Source of the DNA: Bordetella genomosp. 1
GTDB lineage: Bacteria; Pseudomonadota; Gammaproteobacteria; Burkholderiales; Burkholderiaceae_B
Direction of reading: 5' to 3'
Assembly (NCBI RefSeq): GCF_002261335.1
Contig: NZ_NEVL01000003.1
Span: 1,612,001 to 1,676,000, forward strand
DNA: 64,000 nt
Of the stretch, positions 19,438 to 30,252 are shown one piece after another (within the stretch, counting starts at the first letter, position 1; each line of letters starts with the position of its first letter). The notes beneath the pieces were generated by a model. The model had not been told where the DNA came from. It saw nothing but the letters and a program-made list of their open reading frames with translations, and ran no database searches. The position numbers and the translations under genes are program-made.

Positions 19438-20796
19438 TCAGTCTCCTTTTTTGTCTTCGGGCCGATTCACGACGACGTGCGGGGCCTTGCCTGCCAGGAA
19501 CTTGCGCATATGGCCGACTTCCTGCGGCACGATCGGCTCGGCCTGGTTGGTCCAGGCGCCACGGATGAAGCTCACGACGGCGGCGATGTCATCGTCGCTC
19601 AAGGTGCGGAACGCGGGCATCGCGAAGGCCATCTCGCCGCGATCGTTGGCGGGCATCGTGCCGCCCTCCAACGTGATCTGGATCAGCGACTGCGGCGACT
19701 CGGCGAACACGGCGGAGTTGCCGTCCAGCGCGGGGAACACGCGCGGCATGCCCTTGCCGTCGGCCCGGTGGCAGGCCGCACAGAATTCCATGTAGAGCAC
19801 GGCGCCGCGGGTCTCGTAGCGCCCGGCCTGCAGGGCTGCGGTGGTGGCGTCGGTCTTGGGCGGGAAGGCGTTGATCCGGCCCGCGGCCGGCGGCAGCTGC
19901 TTGAGATAGGCCGCCACGGCGTCGAGATCGGCCTGCGCAAAGTAGCGCGTGCTGTGCGCTACCACGTCGGCCATCGCGCCGAACGCGGCCACCTTGTCGG
20001 TACGGCCGGTCTGCAGGAACGCGACGATCTCGGCCTCGCTCCAGGACTGCAGGCCCTGCGCCTCGCCGCGCAGGCTCTTGGCGCGCCAGCCATCGATCAC
20101 CGCGCCCGACAGGAATGCGTCGCCATCGGCCAGCGACAGCGCCTTTTCCTGGTAGGCCAGCCCGCGCGGCGTGTGACAGGCGCCGCAATGGCCCGGCCCT
20201 TCGACCAGGTACGCACCGCGCGCGATGCGCGCATCGGCGCCCTCGGGCGCCACGAATTCGCGCGCCGGCGCGAACAGCCACTGCCACCAGGCCATGGGCC
20301 AGCGCATGTTCAGCGGCCAGGGGATGGTGGCCGCCGCGTTGGCCTGCGCCACCGGCGCCACGCCGCCCTTGAAGTAGGCGTACAAGGCCTGCATGTCGGC
20401 CTCGGGCATGATGGCGTAGGAGGTGTAGGGCATGGCCGGATAGAGCGGCGTGCCGTCCCGCCGCACGCCGGCCTGCACCGCGTTGCGGAAGTCGGCGTAG
20501 CGATAGGTGCCGATGCCGGTCGCGGGGTCGGGCGTGATGTTGGTGGAATAGATCGCGCCCACGGGCGTTTCCATCGCCAGCCCGCCGGCGAACGGCCGGC
20601 CGCCTGGCGCGGTGTGACAGGCGATGCAATCGGCGGTGCGCGCGATATAGGCGCCCCGGGCGATCATGGCCTCGTCATCGATCTGCGGCTCGACGGCGGC
20701 AACGCGGCGCGTCTCGCTGAGCCAATGCGCGCCGCCCACGGCGCCGGTGAATGCCAGCGCAAGGCCGGCGGCAACAACCCACAGTCTCTTTCCCAT
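19438..20796 (-). CDS. Tri-heme c-type cytochrome (alcohol/nicotinate dehydrogenase subunit type)
   Basis: 452 residues. A signal anchor or signal peptide covers about 1-24. Three heme sites are visible: CIACH (57-61), CGACH (204-208) and CAACH (339-343). The fold of three class I cytochrome domains matches the membrane-associated electron-transfer subunits of alcohol, gluconate and nicotinate dehydrogenases. No dehydrogenase flavoprotein or quinoprotein gene is adjacent, so its partner here is most likely the TsdA-like cytochrome one base downstream. It is the first gene of the pair, below an FNR-type site. Confidence 0.88.
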   Translation of the reverse strand: MGKRLWVVAAGLALAFTGAVGGAHWLSETRRVAAVEPQIDDEAMIARGAYIARTADCIACHTAPGGRPFAGGLAMETPVGAIYSTNITPDPATGIGTYRYADFRNAVQAGVRRDGTPLYPAMPYTSYAIMPEADMQALYAYFKGGVAPVAQANAAATIPWPLNMRWPMAWWQWLFAPAREFVAPEGADARIARGAYLVEGPGHCGACHTPRGLAYQEKALSLADGDAFLSGAVIDGWRAKSLRGEAQGLQSWSEAEIVAFLQTGRTDKVAAFGAMADVVAHSTRYFAQADLDAVAAYLKQLPPAAGRINAFPPKTDATTAALQAGRYETRGAVLYMEFCAACHRADGKGMPRVFPALDGNSAVFAESPQSLIQITLEGGTMPANDRGEMAFAMPAFRTLSDDDIAAVVSFIRGAWTNQAEPIVPQEVGHMRKFLAGKAPHVVVNRPEDKKGD

Positions 20797-20921
20797 ACCC
20801 CTGACTCCGAGGCACTGGATCCTTCCACCGCAGGGATTGCGGCGTTTCCAGCTTATGGGTGCAACACTAAATGCTTTCAGGTTATGAGTTCATTGCCGGC
20901 AGCAATATATCCGGCAGCCGC

Positions 20922-20935
20922 TTGACCTGAATCAA
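20922..20935. promoter_or_regulatory. FNR/Anr-type binding site upstream of the cytochrome genes
   Basis: TTGACCTGAATCAA matches the FNR/Anr consensus TTGAT-N4-ATCAA in nine of ten positions. It lies 126 bases upstream of the tri-heme cytochrome start, between that gene and the trmD stop. This suggests oxygen-dependent control of the cytochrome pair. The rest of 20797-21086 is a plain spacer. No terminator with a T-run was found after trmD. Confidence 0.65.
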
Positions 20936-21086
20936 CCGGCGCGGCGCGGCGAGACGGCGCGTGTCGCGCCGCCGGCACAAAGTTGCGTCCGCAACGATGT
21001 GCGGGCGCGTCGGTCGAACCGCGTGCGCACGCCCGAAAACACGGGCGCGCACCGGATGCAGGATGGGAGAGCGGCGCGCTGCCGGC

Positions 21087-21911
21087 TCAGGACGCGTCGG
21101 GCGGCGTGGGCTTGCCGCGGCGGCGCTTGCGCGGTGCGGGGGGCGGCGGCAGGCCCTGCAGTTCGGCCAGCCGCACTTCGTCGGCATGGTCGAGCCATCC
21201 CTGGGCCCGCGCGCGCTCGATCAGCTCGGGACGGCGCGCGAGCGTGAGGCGCAAGGACTGGTCGCGGCGCCAGCGCGCGATGAGCGCGTGGTTGCCGGTC
21301 TTGAGCTCGGCCGGCACGGCCACGCCCTCATAGACCTCGGGGCGCGTGTAGTGCGGGCTGTCGAGCAGGCCCGACAAGGTGTCGTTGAACGAATCCTGCA
21401 GGGCGGAATCGCCGTCGTTGAGCACGCCGGGCAAGAGACGCACCGCGGCGTCGATCACGGCCAGGGCCGCGATCTCGCCGCCCGACAACACGAAGTCGCC
21501 CAGCGAAATTTCGCAGGTCACGCAGCGGTCGATGAAGCGCTGGTCCAGGCCTTCGTAGCGGCCGCAGATGAGGATGAGGCCGGTGCCGGCAGCCACCTGT
21601 TCGGCGGCCGCCTGATCGTAGCGACGGCCCACCGGCGCGAGCAGCGCCACCGGCGCGCGTGGCAGGCCGGCAGCCGCGCGCGCGGCCTGGGCCGCCTCGA
21701 CGGCGGCCTCGAGCGGCGCGGCCATCATCACCATGCCGGGCCCGCCCCCGTAGGGTCGGTCGTCGACGGTGCGATGGACATCGGAGGTGAAATCGCGCGG
21801 ATTCCAGGTGTGCAGCGACCAGATCTTCTGGCCATGGGCACGCCCGGTGACGCCCTGGTCCCGCACGACGGCGAAGGTCTCGGGGAACAGGGTGATGACG
21901 TCGAAACGCAT
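21087..21911 (-). CDS. trmD: tRNA (guanine37-N1)-methyltransferase
   Basis: SPOUT-class methyltransferase making m1G37, which prevents +1 frameshifts. 274 residues. The trefoil-knot motifs are visible: [24 protein letters not shown] and [12 protein letters not shown]. The C-terminal tail is extended by a basic stretch ([20 protein letters not shown]). The start is the ATG at 21911, sharing a base with the rimM stop (TGATG); a TTG one codon earlier is rejected. rplS, which usually follows trmD, is absent here. Confidence 0.96.
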   Translation of the reverse strand: MRFDVITLFPETFAVVRDQGVTGRAHGQKIWSLHTWNPRDFTSDVHRTVDDRPYGGGPGMVMMAAPLEAAVEAAQAARAAAGLPRAPVALLAPVGRRYDQAAAEQVAAGTGLILICGRYEGLDQRFIDRCVTCEISLGDFVLSGGEIAALAVIDAAVRLLPGVLNDGDSALQDSFNDTLSGLLDSPHYTRPEVYEGVAVPAELKTGNHALIARWRRDQSLRLTLARRPELIERARAQGWLDHADEVRLAELQGLPPPPAPRKRRRGKPTPPDAS

Positions 21912-22537
21912 CAATCGTCTTCCAGCGGCCAGTCGCTGTCGATGCGGCGCGCAGCCAGATCGACGTGCTGGATATGGGCGCGCACGAACGGCACCAGGAC
22001 TTCGGCCGGGCGACCCTTGGCATCGAGCACGGGCTCGATGGGGGCGTCGGGCGAGGCCTGGCGCTGGCGATGCACCTGGAGAATGGCGTGGGCGCCGTTA
22101 TCGAAGACCTCGTCGACCACGCCGATGAGCGTGGCGGTGCCGGGCGCGTCGGTATAGAGCGCGCAGCCGATCAGGTCGACCCAGTAGTATTCGTCGTCGC
22201 CGGCCGCAGGAAATGCGCTGCGCGGGACCGAGACCACGTAGCCACGCATGGCTTCGGCCTGATCACGATCAGCCACCCCGTCGAGCTGGGCCACGACGGT
22301 GCCACCATGGGCACGCGACTGCAGCACCTTGCTTGCGACAGGTACGGACGCGACAGCGCCCCGGGCCGCTTGCGGCGCGGGGCGAGTCAACCACCACTGA
22401 GACGCGGCGCGCAACACATCGGCCTGTGCCGAGTGCGGCTGCACCTTTACCCAACCTTTGACACCGTAGGCCGCAGTGATGCGACCCAGTTCGACCAGAT
22501 CTTCGGGCGCCGCATTGGAGCGGGCGGCATCAGACAT
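21911..22537 (-). CDS. rimM: 16S rRNA processing protein RimM
   Basis: Assembly factor for the head of the 30S subunit, binding ribosomal protein S19. 208 residues. The N-terminal RimM barrel begins [20 protein letters not shown], and the C-terminal PRC-barrel includes [13 protein letters not shown] and [20 protein letters not shown]. Its stop shares a base with the trmD start. It is separated from rpsP by 208 bases, which carry an 18-base palindrome near 22627-22644. Confidence 0.95.
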   Translation of the reverse strand: MSDAARSNAAPEDLVELGRITAAYGVKGWVKVQPHSAQADVLRAASQWWLTRPAPQAARGAVASVPVASKVLQSRAHGGTVVAQLDGVADRDQAEAMRGYVVSVPRSAFPAAGDDEYYWVDLIGCALYTDAPGTATLIGVVDEVFDNGAHAILQVHRQRQASPDAPIEPVLDAKGRPAEVLVPFVRAHIQHVDLAARRIDSDWPLEDD

Positions 22538-22626
22538 GGGTCGTGTGCAAAATATGTGGTCGGTAGGGTTCGCAGGGACTGCGAACCAGGCTCACGGCGG
22601 AGAGGTTGGCGCCAGACCGGGTTGCG

Positions 22627-22644
22627 GGGCATGCAAGCATGCCC
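22627..22644. other. Palindrome in the rpsP-rimM spacer
   Basis: GGGCATGC-AA-GCATGCCC. It could form an RNA hairpin that tunes rimM-trmD expression relative to the abundant rpsP message. No T-run follows on the transcribed strand, so it is not a standard terminator. Function inferred only. Confidence 0.35.
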
Positions 22645-22745
22645 GCGTCAGGTCGGGGGCGGGAGTTCGGTTGAGCACCCGGAGTGATCCGGGAACGCAC
22701 CTGCCCGCACCTCATCCGCCCGCGAGGGGCCGGAAAAGGCCTGCC

Positions 22746-23006
22746 TCAGGCAGCGGCCGAAACCTTGGCCGAGTAGTCCTTGACCAGGCGCTCGACGGCG
22801 GGCGACAGTTGCGCGCCGTTGTCGGTCCAGTACTTGACGCGGTCCAGCGCGATGCGCAGGTTTTCCGTGCCTTCGGAGCCGACCGGGTTGTAGAAACCCA
22901 CGCGCTCGACGAAACGGCCGTCGCGACGGTTACGCGAATCGGTCGCAACCAGGTTGTAGAACGGACGCTTCTTGGAGCCGCCACGGGCCAGACGAATCAC
23001 CACCAT
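22746..23006 (-). CDS. rpsP: 30S ribosomal protein S16
   Basis: 86 residues, complete ([20 protein letters not shown] ... [10 protein letters not shown]). S16 is required for 30S assembly. It is the first gene of rpsP-rimM-trmD, below a promoter at 23042-23071. The strong GG-rich leader and optimal codons fit high expression. Confidence 0.98.
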   Translation of the reverse strand: MVVIRLARGGSKKRPFYNLVATDSRNRRDGRFVERVGFYNPVGSEGTENLRIALDRVKYWTDNGAQLSPAVERLVKDYSAKVSAAA

Positions 23007-23041
23007 AGGTAATCCCTTGAATTAGTTGTGAAAAACGGGAA

Positions 23042-23071
23042 ATTCTAGCACCCAATCCAGCACCATGGCAA
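23042..23071 (-). promoter_or_regulatory. Probable sigma70 promoter of rpsP
   Basis: On the minus strand, TTGCCA at 23066-23071 and TAGAAT at 23042-23047 are separated by 18 bases, about 36 bases upstream of the rpsP start codon. The remaining spacer up to 23406 shows no further element that I can name. Confidence 0.55.
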
Positions 23072-23406
23072 ATGGCTTGCCACTTTTCCACCGAGAAATG
23101 CCTACAGTGTTGTGCCGTTGCCCGGTTGTGGCGTTGCCGCCGCCCAAATAACGATGGGCACTGCCGGTTTCGCGCCGTATGCTCTGACACGGTGGCGGCC
23201 GGGCAATCGGGGCCGGAGCTGACCGGCCGACAGAATCGGACCGGTTACCTGACGACGATGCCGACACTGCAGGATTCCGGGGGTTTCCCGTGTAGATCCG
23301 GCTGATCTTGCACATGCTTTCGCAAAATCAGGCAACGCCGCCGCCATCGGCAAGACGTAAGCATACACCGTCACGGCCTCGCGCCGCATCCAGAAAGGAG
23401 TGTGTC

Positions 23407-24123
23407 ATGTCACTGCACGTCGATTCTCACGTCGCGCGCGCCCGCGCCGCGACTTCCCGCCCGCCCCGGCACGCCCGTATCGGCACGGCTGCGCCGCCCC
23501 CGTCATCCCCGCAATCCCGTGCCCTGCCCCGCGGCCTGCGCCGCACGCTGGCCGCGATGAGCCTGGCCGCGCTGCTGGCCGCGCCGCTCCTGTCGTACAC
23601 GGCCCCGGCCGAGGCGCGGGTGGTGCAGGCGGCGCTGGTGGAGGCGCAGGGCGAAGTCACCGCGGTGGACGCGGCTTCCCGCACCCTGAGCGTGCGGCGC
23701 GCCGATGGCCAGGTGGTGCCGCTGCAGGTGGGGCCGAAGGTGCGCAACTTCGATCGCATCAAGGCGGGCGACGTGGTGCGGCTGCAGTACTACGAATCGG
23801 TCGATATCGCGGTGCGGCCGAAGGGGTCGGGCGCGCCCGAGGTGGTGTCGGCCACGGCCTCGCAACAGGCGCCCGCCGGGCAGATGCCGGCCGGCGCCGA
23901 GGGCCGCGCGACGACGCTGACCGCCGTGGTGTGGCACATCAGCCAGAAGACGGATTCGGTGATCCTGCAGGGGCCGGACGGGGCGCGCCAGACGTTCGTG
24001 CTGCGCGATCCGGCCGCCCGCGAGCGGCTGCGCACGCTCAAGGAAGGCGACCTGGTGGACTTCACGGTGACGCGCGCGGTGGCGGGCTCCGTCATCGCGC
24101 CGGCCAAGACGGGCCGGCGCTGA
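23407..24123 (+). CDS. Exported protein with two OB-like repeats, unknown function
   Basis: 238 residues from the ATG at 23407, which has AAGGAG upstream; the frame is open earlier but lacks such a site. A long Arg/Ala-rich N-terminus (about 1-55) leads into a signal segment (LAAMSLAALLAAPLLSYTAPAEA). Two similar beta-rich units follow: GEVTAVDAASRTLSVRRADG with KAGDVVRLQYYESVDI, and AVVWHISQKTDSVILQGPDG with KEGDLVDFTVTRAVAG. This resembles DUF5666-type periplasmic proteins. It is monocistronic and its function is unknown. Confidence 0.75.
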   Translation: MSLHVDSHVARARAATSRPPRHARIGTAAPPPSSPQSRALPRGLRRTLAAMSLAALLAAPLLSYTAPAEARVVQAALVEAQGEVTAVDAASRTLSVRRADGQVVPLQVGPKVRNFDRIKAGDVVRLQYYESVDIAVRPKGSGAPEVVSATASQQAPAGQMPAGAEGRATTLTAVVWHISQKTDSVILQGPDGARQTFVLRDPAARERLRTLKEGDLVDFTVTRAVAGSVIAPAKTGRR

Positions 24124-24203
24124 AACGACCCATGAAAGACGGGCCGCAGGCGCGGCCCGAAGGGCCGGCGCCTGGATGAAGGACGCGGCGTGCATCGCCA
24201 TGT

Positions 24204-24246
24204 AAAAAAACCCCCGGAGGTCGGATCGGTGTCCAACTTCCGGGGG
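24204..24246 (-). terminator. Intrinsic terminator of alaS-tusA
   Basis: Read on the minus strand, CCCCCGGAAG pairs imperfectly with CCTCCGGGGG across a loop of about 15-20 bases and is followed by seven T residues. It lies about 80 bases after the tusA stop. Confidence 0.75.
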
Positions 24247-24325
24247 CCTGTACCGATTGAGGATGCGCTGCGCGGGCGACGAGCCGGATGCGGCGCTCCG
24301 ATATCCGGCGCGCCGCGCGGCAGGC

Positions 24326-24585
24326 TCAACGCCGGCGCAGATAGTGATGCGCGCGATCGGCCTCGGCGGTCTGCGCCACCAGCACGTTGCCGGTCTGGTT
24401 GGCGAAGGCCTGGAAATCCTTGCCGGCCTTGGGATCGGTCGTGATGACGTGCAGCACCTGGCCGCTCTCCATCTGCGCCAGGGCCTTCTTGGCACGCAGG
24501 ATGGGTAGCGGGCAGCTCAGGCCGCTCGCGTCCACTTCCTGCGCGAAGGCAGGCGCCTCGCCCGCCATGTCGAGAGGCTCGCTCA

Positions 24586-24586
<1 letters not shown>
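24326..24586 (-). CDS. tusA: Sulfur-carrier protein TusA
   Basis: Small persulfide carrier for tRNA 2-thiouridine synthesis and other sulfur trafficking. 86 residues from the ATG at 24586. The CPxP signature is intact: C25-P-L-P in ASGLSCPLPILRAKKALAQM. The start codon shares a base with the alaS stop (TGATG), so the two are translationally coupled. The N-terminus (about 16 residues before the core) is a little longer than in E. coli TusA. Confidence 0.93.
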
Positions 24587-27207
<2,621 letters not shown>

Positions 27208-27345
27208 CGTGGATGAATCGGGATTTAGGCGAATTTTTGATTATAGAGGCAAGGCGCAGGGAAGCCAGCCGGGCTGCCGGGGGGACGTCCCCGGCATTCG
27301 GGCGCCCGCCCTCCTCTGTAGGACGTTTACCCAGCGCCGCGCCCT

Positions 27346-28413
27346 TCAGGGGGCGTAACAGATGTAGCCCCAGCCGCCGCCCGCCGAATTGGCCACCATC
27401 AGCGGCCGGTAGCCCGACGGGCAGGAGCATTGACTGGTGTAAGGATTGCGGGTCTGGGCGCCCTGGCTGCGCGAGCAGCCGTGGTCGACGCTGACGAAGT
27501 AGGCGCCGCCGAAACGCGACCGACCCTCCGCGGCGTGCCAGACGGCGCCCCGGCACACCAGCACCTCGCCCTGCGCGCCGCTCGCCAGCGCGCCCAGCGG
27601 TGCCCGGCAGGTGCTGCCTTCGCGGGCAAAACGCGCCGGGCTGAGGTAGGTGCCGGCGCTCACCGGGCCGCCCGCCTGCAGCGGGCCCGCCACGCTGAGC
27701 GCGCCGCGCAACTGCGGGTCGCGGCTGTCGTGGACCCAGACGTAACGGGGGTCGGGCGCGCCGGCCGCACCCGGCGCGTGGCCGGTCCAGGCCAGCACGG
27801 TGCCGGGCGCCTCGCGCGCGGCAGCCACGGCGGCCAGCGCAGCCACGCCCGCCGCACGGCCCAGCAGGCGGCCGCTGCCGGGCTCGACCCAGGCGCCGTG
27901 CCCCTCGAGCTGCGCCAGCAAGGGCGCCACGGCCACGAGGTCGAGCGGACGCGCGCGCCCACCGGAGACGGGGCGGTCGGAGGTCGCCACGCCGTCGAGC
28001 CGGCAACCGGTGCCCGGGCAGCCCGTGCCCGCGACGCGCAGGCGCACGCCAAAGCCCAGCGGGGCCCGCTCCGGAAAGCCCTGGGGCAACAGGCCCGCGC
28101 GCCGCAGCTCCGCCAGGGAGGGCCGTTGCGGGTCTGTGTAACGCGGCGCGCCCTGCCCGTCGCGCGGCGGGTCGCCGCCCGCCCAGGCGGCCTGATCCTG
28201 CGCCAGCGCCGCGCCCAGGGCGTCGAGCACCTCGTGCAGCCACACCCCGCTCGCCCGCGCCGACGCGTCGAGCGCCTCGCGCGCCAGACGGTCGGCCACC
28301 CCGAGCGCGACCAGCACGGCGAGCAACGCGGCGATCGAGAATTCCAGCAGCGCGAAGCCGACCATGCGCGGCCCGCCGGGAAGGCGCCGGACGACGCGCG
28401 GGCGGGCGCTCAT
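27346..28413 (-). CDS. pilV: PilV-like minor pilin / pilus-tip adhesin (type IVb pilus)
   Basis: 355 residues from the ATG at 28413, overlapping the pilS stop (ATGA). A prepilin-like N-terminus, RMVGFALLEFSIAALLAVLV, has glutamate at position +5 after the likely cleavage glycine. The C-terminus is cysteine-rich (HGCSRSQGAQTRNPYTSQCS, then CPSGYRPLMV and WGYICYAP), like PilV tails of R64-type thin pili that choose the recipient in mating. No recombinase gene or inverted segments lie downstream, so this looks like a fixed tip variant rather than a shufflon. Confidence 0.8.
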   Translation of the reverse strand: MSARPRVVRRLPGGPRMVGFALLEFSIAALLAVLVALGVADRLAREALDASARASGVWLHEVLDALGAALAQDQAAWAGGDPPRDGQGAPRYTDPQRPSLAELRRAGLLPQGFPERAPLGFGVRLRVAGTGCPGTGCRLDGVATSDRPVSGGRARPLDLVAVAPLLAQLEGHGAWVEPGSGRLLGRAAGVAALAAVAAAREAPGTVLAWTGHAPGAAGAPDPRYVWVHDSRDPQLRGALSVAGPLQAGGPVSAGTYLSPARFAREGSTCRAPLGALASGAQGEVLVCRGAVWHAAEGRSRFGGAYFVSVDHGCSRSQGAQTRNPYTSQCSCPSGYRPLMVANSAGGGWGYICYAP

Positions 28414-29069
28414 CGGAAGGTGAACACGAAGCGGTTGTGGTCGCCCGGCGCGCACGATTCCATGGCCTTGAGGCCATCGAAGGCGACGGCCGGCGTCTTG
28501 GTGTCGTCTTTGAGGGTAACGGCGGCGCCCTTGCCCTGCAGCGTGACCTGGGCGGCGAGCGACTGCAGCACGGTCGCCAGCCCCGGGCAGGCGGCATCGT
28601 GGACGTCGGAGAAGCTGAGCTGGTAGCCACTGCCAGCCTCGCCGCCGGGCAACGCCACCGGCACTGCCGTGATGCGACCGCTCTGGCCGAGCCCATGCTG
28701 CAGGATCGGCGCATCGGTATCGCCGTCCTGCACCGACACCAGCGTGGAGCCCTGCAGCGCGCGGGCGAGCGCGACGTTGCTCATCGATGCGTAGGGCGCG
28801 GGCCCCATGGTCCAGCCCTGCCCCTGCGTGCGCGCCACGAAGCGCTGGATTTCCTCGGCCAGGCGCGGCACCCGATGCTCGATGACGTAGCCGCGGATGG
28901 AGGGGATGCCGAACACGGCGACCAGCATCAGGATGGCAGCGACGATGGACACTTCGACCAGCGACAGCCCGGCCTGGCGTGCCAGCGTCAGGCGACGCGC
29001 GGCTCGGGTGCGGCGCCGCGGCGGGCGGACGGTGGACGGGCGGGATGTGGAGGCGAGGCAGGTAGTCAT
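28410..29069 (-). CDS. pilS: PilS-like type IVb major prepilin
   Basis: 219 residues from the ATG at 29069 with GGAG eight bases upstream. A long leader of about 34 residues rich in Arg precedes the cleavage region ARQAGLSLVEVSIVAAILML; the long leader and the non-Phe +1 residue are typical of type IVb. Two cysteines (DAACPG and ESCAPG) near the C-terminus would form the D-region disulfide. It is followed by pilV in overlap. It is probably the shaft subunit. Confidence 0.82.
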   Translation of the reverse strand: MTTCLASTSRPSTVRPPRRRTRAARRLTLARQAGLSLVEVSIVAAILMLVAVFGIPSIRGYVIEHRVPRLAEEIQRFVARTQGQGWTMGPAPYASMSNVALARALQGSTLVSVQDGDTDAPILQHGLGQSGRITAVPVALPGGEAGSGYQLSFSDVHDAACPGLATVLQSLAAQVTLQGKGAAVTLKDDTKTPAVAFDGLKAMESCAPGDHNRFVFTFR

Positions 29070-29106
29070 GGAGGGTCTCCGGGATAACGCCGCGGCTGGC
29101 GCGGCC

Positions 29107-30252
29107 TCAATAACTGGCATAGACCTGCACCAACGCGCGGCGTAGCTCGTCGATGACCTGGTAATGCCACAGCACCAGCGCGACCATCATCCCGGCCACG
29201 CTCAGCAACACGCCCCATCGCAACGCGCCGGCCTGGCGCGCTACGCTGGGCAGCAGATGGGATTCGACACGGGCCCGGGCCTGGCGCAGCGCCGGCTCCA
29301 GGCCGTGCGCCAGCGCCATGTCGCTCAGGAACCATCCCATGCGGCGATCGAACAGGCCGGTGTCGAAGGTGCTTGCACCGACCTCGCCGCGCTCGATGCG
29401 CGCGAGCATGGCGTCGATGTGCCAGCCCAGCCAAGGCCGCGCATAGGGACGCTGCGCCAACAGCGCCGTGCGCAGCCGCGTATCGAGATGACCGCGCTGC
29501 TGCAGCAGCACCTCGAGCAGGGTCAGGAAGCGCGTGGCCTGCAGATCGCGGTAGAGCCGCCATGGCCCTATGCCATCGAGCCCGCGGCGCCAGCGATGCG
29601 TGAGGTTCGGAAAGGCGGCAAGCCAGGCCCAGAGCGCGGCCAGCAGCAGGCCGAGCAGCAAGGGCCCGTAGCGCACCACCACGTCGGCCAACCCGAACAG
29701 CAGCCGCGAGGAGGCGCCGAAGTAGGTGGGCGGAATGGCGGAGAAGGTGCGCAACAGCTGCGGCGCGGTGTAGTGCCCGACGGCGGCGAGCGTGCAGAGC
29801 AGAACGAGCAGTGCGATGGCGGCCGCCGCCAGCGTGGCGCCGGCCTCGTGCCGTGCCCGCTGCATCAGCGCACACACGCGCGCCAGATTGGACAGCGCCT
29901 GTGTCAGCGCGAACGCACCGGCCGGCTGGGCGGCCCCAACCACCATGCATTCTTCGACGGGCAGCGTGCCGCCCCAGACCGCGGCCAGGTCGCCCGCGTG
30001 TGCGTCGCATGCCGCCGCCCAGTGTGCCGACAGCCGGCCCCGCACGGTGGCGGCGCCGTGCCGCAACGCATCGCGCACGAAGACGTCGCGCAGCGTGTGC
30101 CTGCCCTCGGCCGCCTCGAGCAAGGCGGCGAGATAGGCGTAGTAGTCGGCGCGCAGGGCACGAAATCGCCAGGCGTCGGTGCGCAGGCGCAGCCAGGCGA
30201 GGCGGTCAGCCAGCCACAGGCGCCAACGGGAGAGATGCAGGGCCTGGCTCAT
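29107..30252 (-). CDS. pilR: PilR-like inner-membrane platform protein (type II secretion F family)
   Basis: 381 residues from the ATG at 30252, which overlaps the pilQ stop (ATGA). The GspF/PilC-like fold has three membrane segments: about LAAAAIALLVLLCTLAAVG, then GPLLLGLLLAALWAWLAAF, and a C-terminal WGVLLSVAGMMVALVLWHY. In R64, PilR is the integral-membrane base on which the pilus is assembled by the PilQ ATPase. The gene order matches. Confidence 0.85.
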   Translation of the reverse strand: MSQALHLSRWRLWLADRLAWLRLRTDAWRFRALRADYYAYLAALLEAAEGRHTLRDVFVRDALRHGAATVRGRLSAHWAAACDAHAGDLAAVWGGTLPVEECMVVGAAQPAGAFALTQALSNLARVCALMQRARHEAGATLAAAAIALLVLLCTLAAVGHYTAPQLLRTFSAIPPTYFGASSRLLFGLADVVVRYGPLLLGLLLAALWAWLAAFPNLTHRWRRGLDGIGPWRLYRDLQATRFLTLLEVLLQQRGHLDTRLRTALLAQRPYARPWLGWHIDAMLARIERGEVGASTFDTGLFDRRMGWFLSDMALAHGLEPALRQARARVESHLLPSVARQAGALRWGVLLSVAGMMVALVLWHYQVIDELRRALVQVYASY

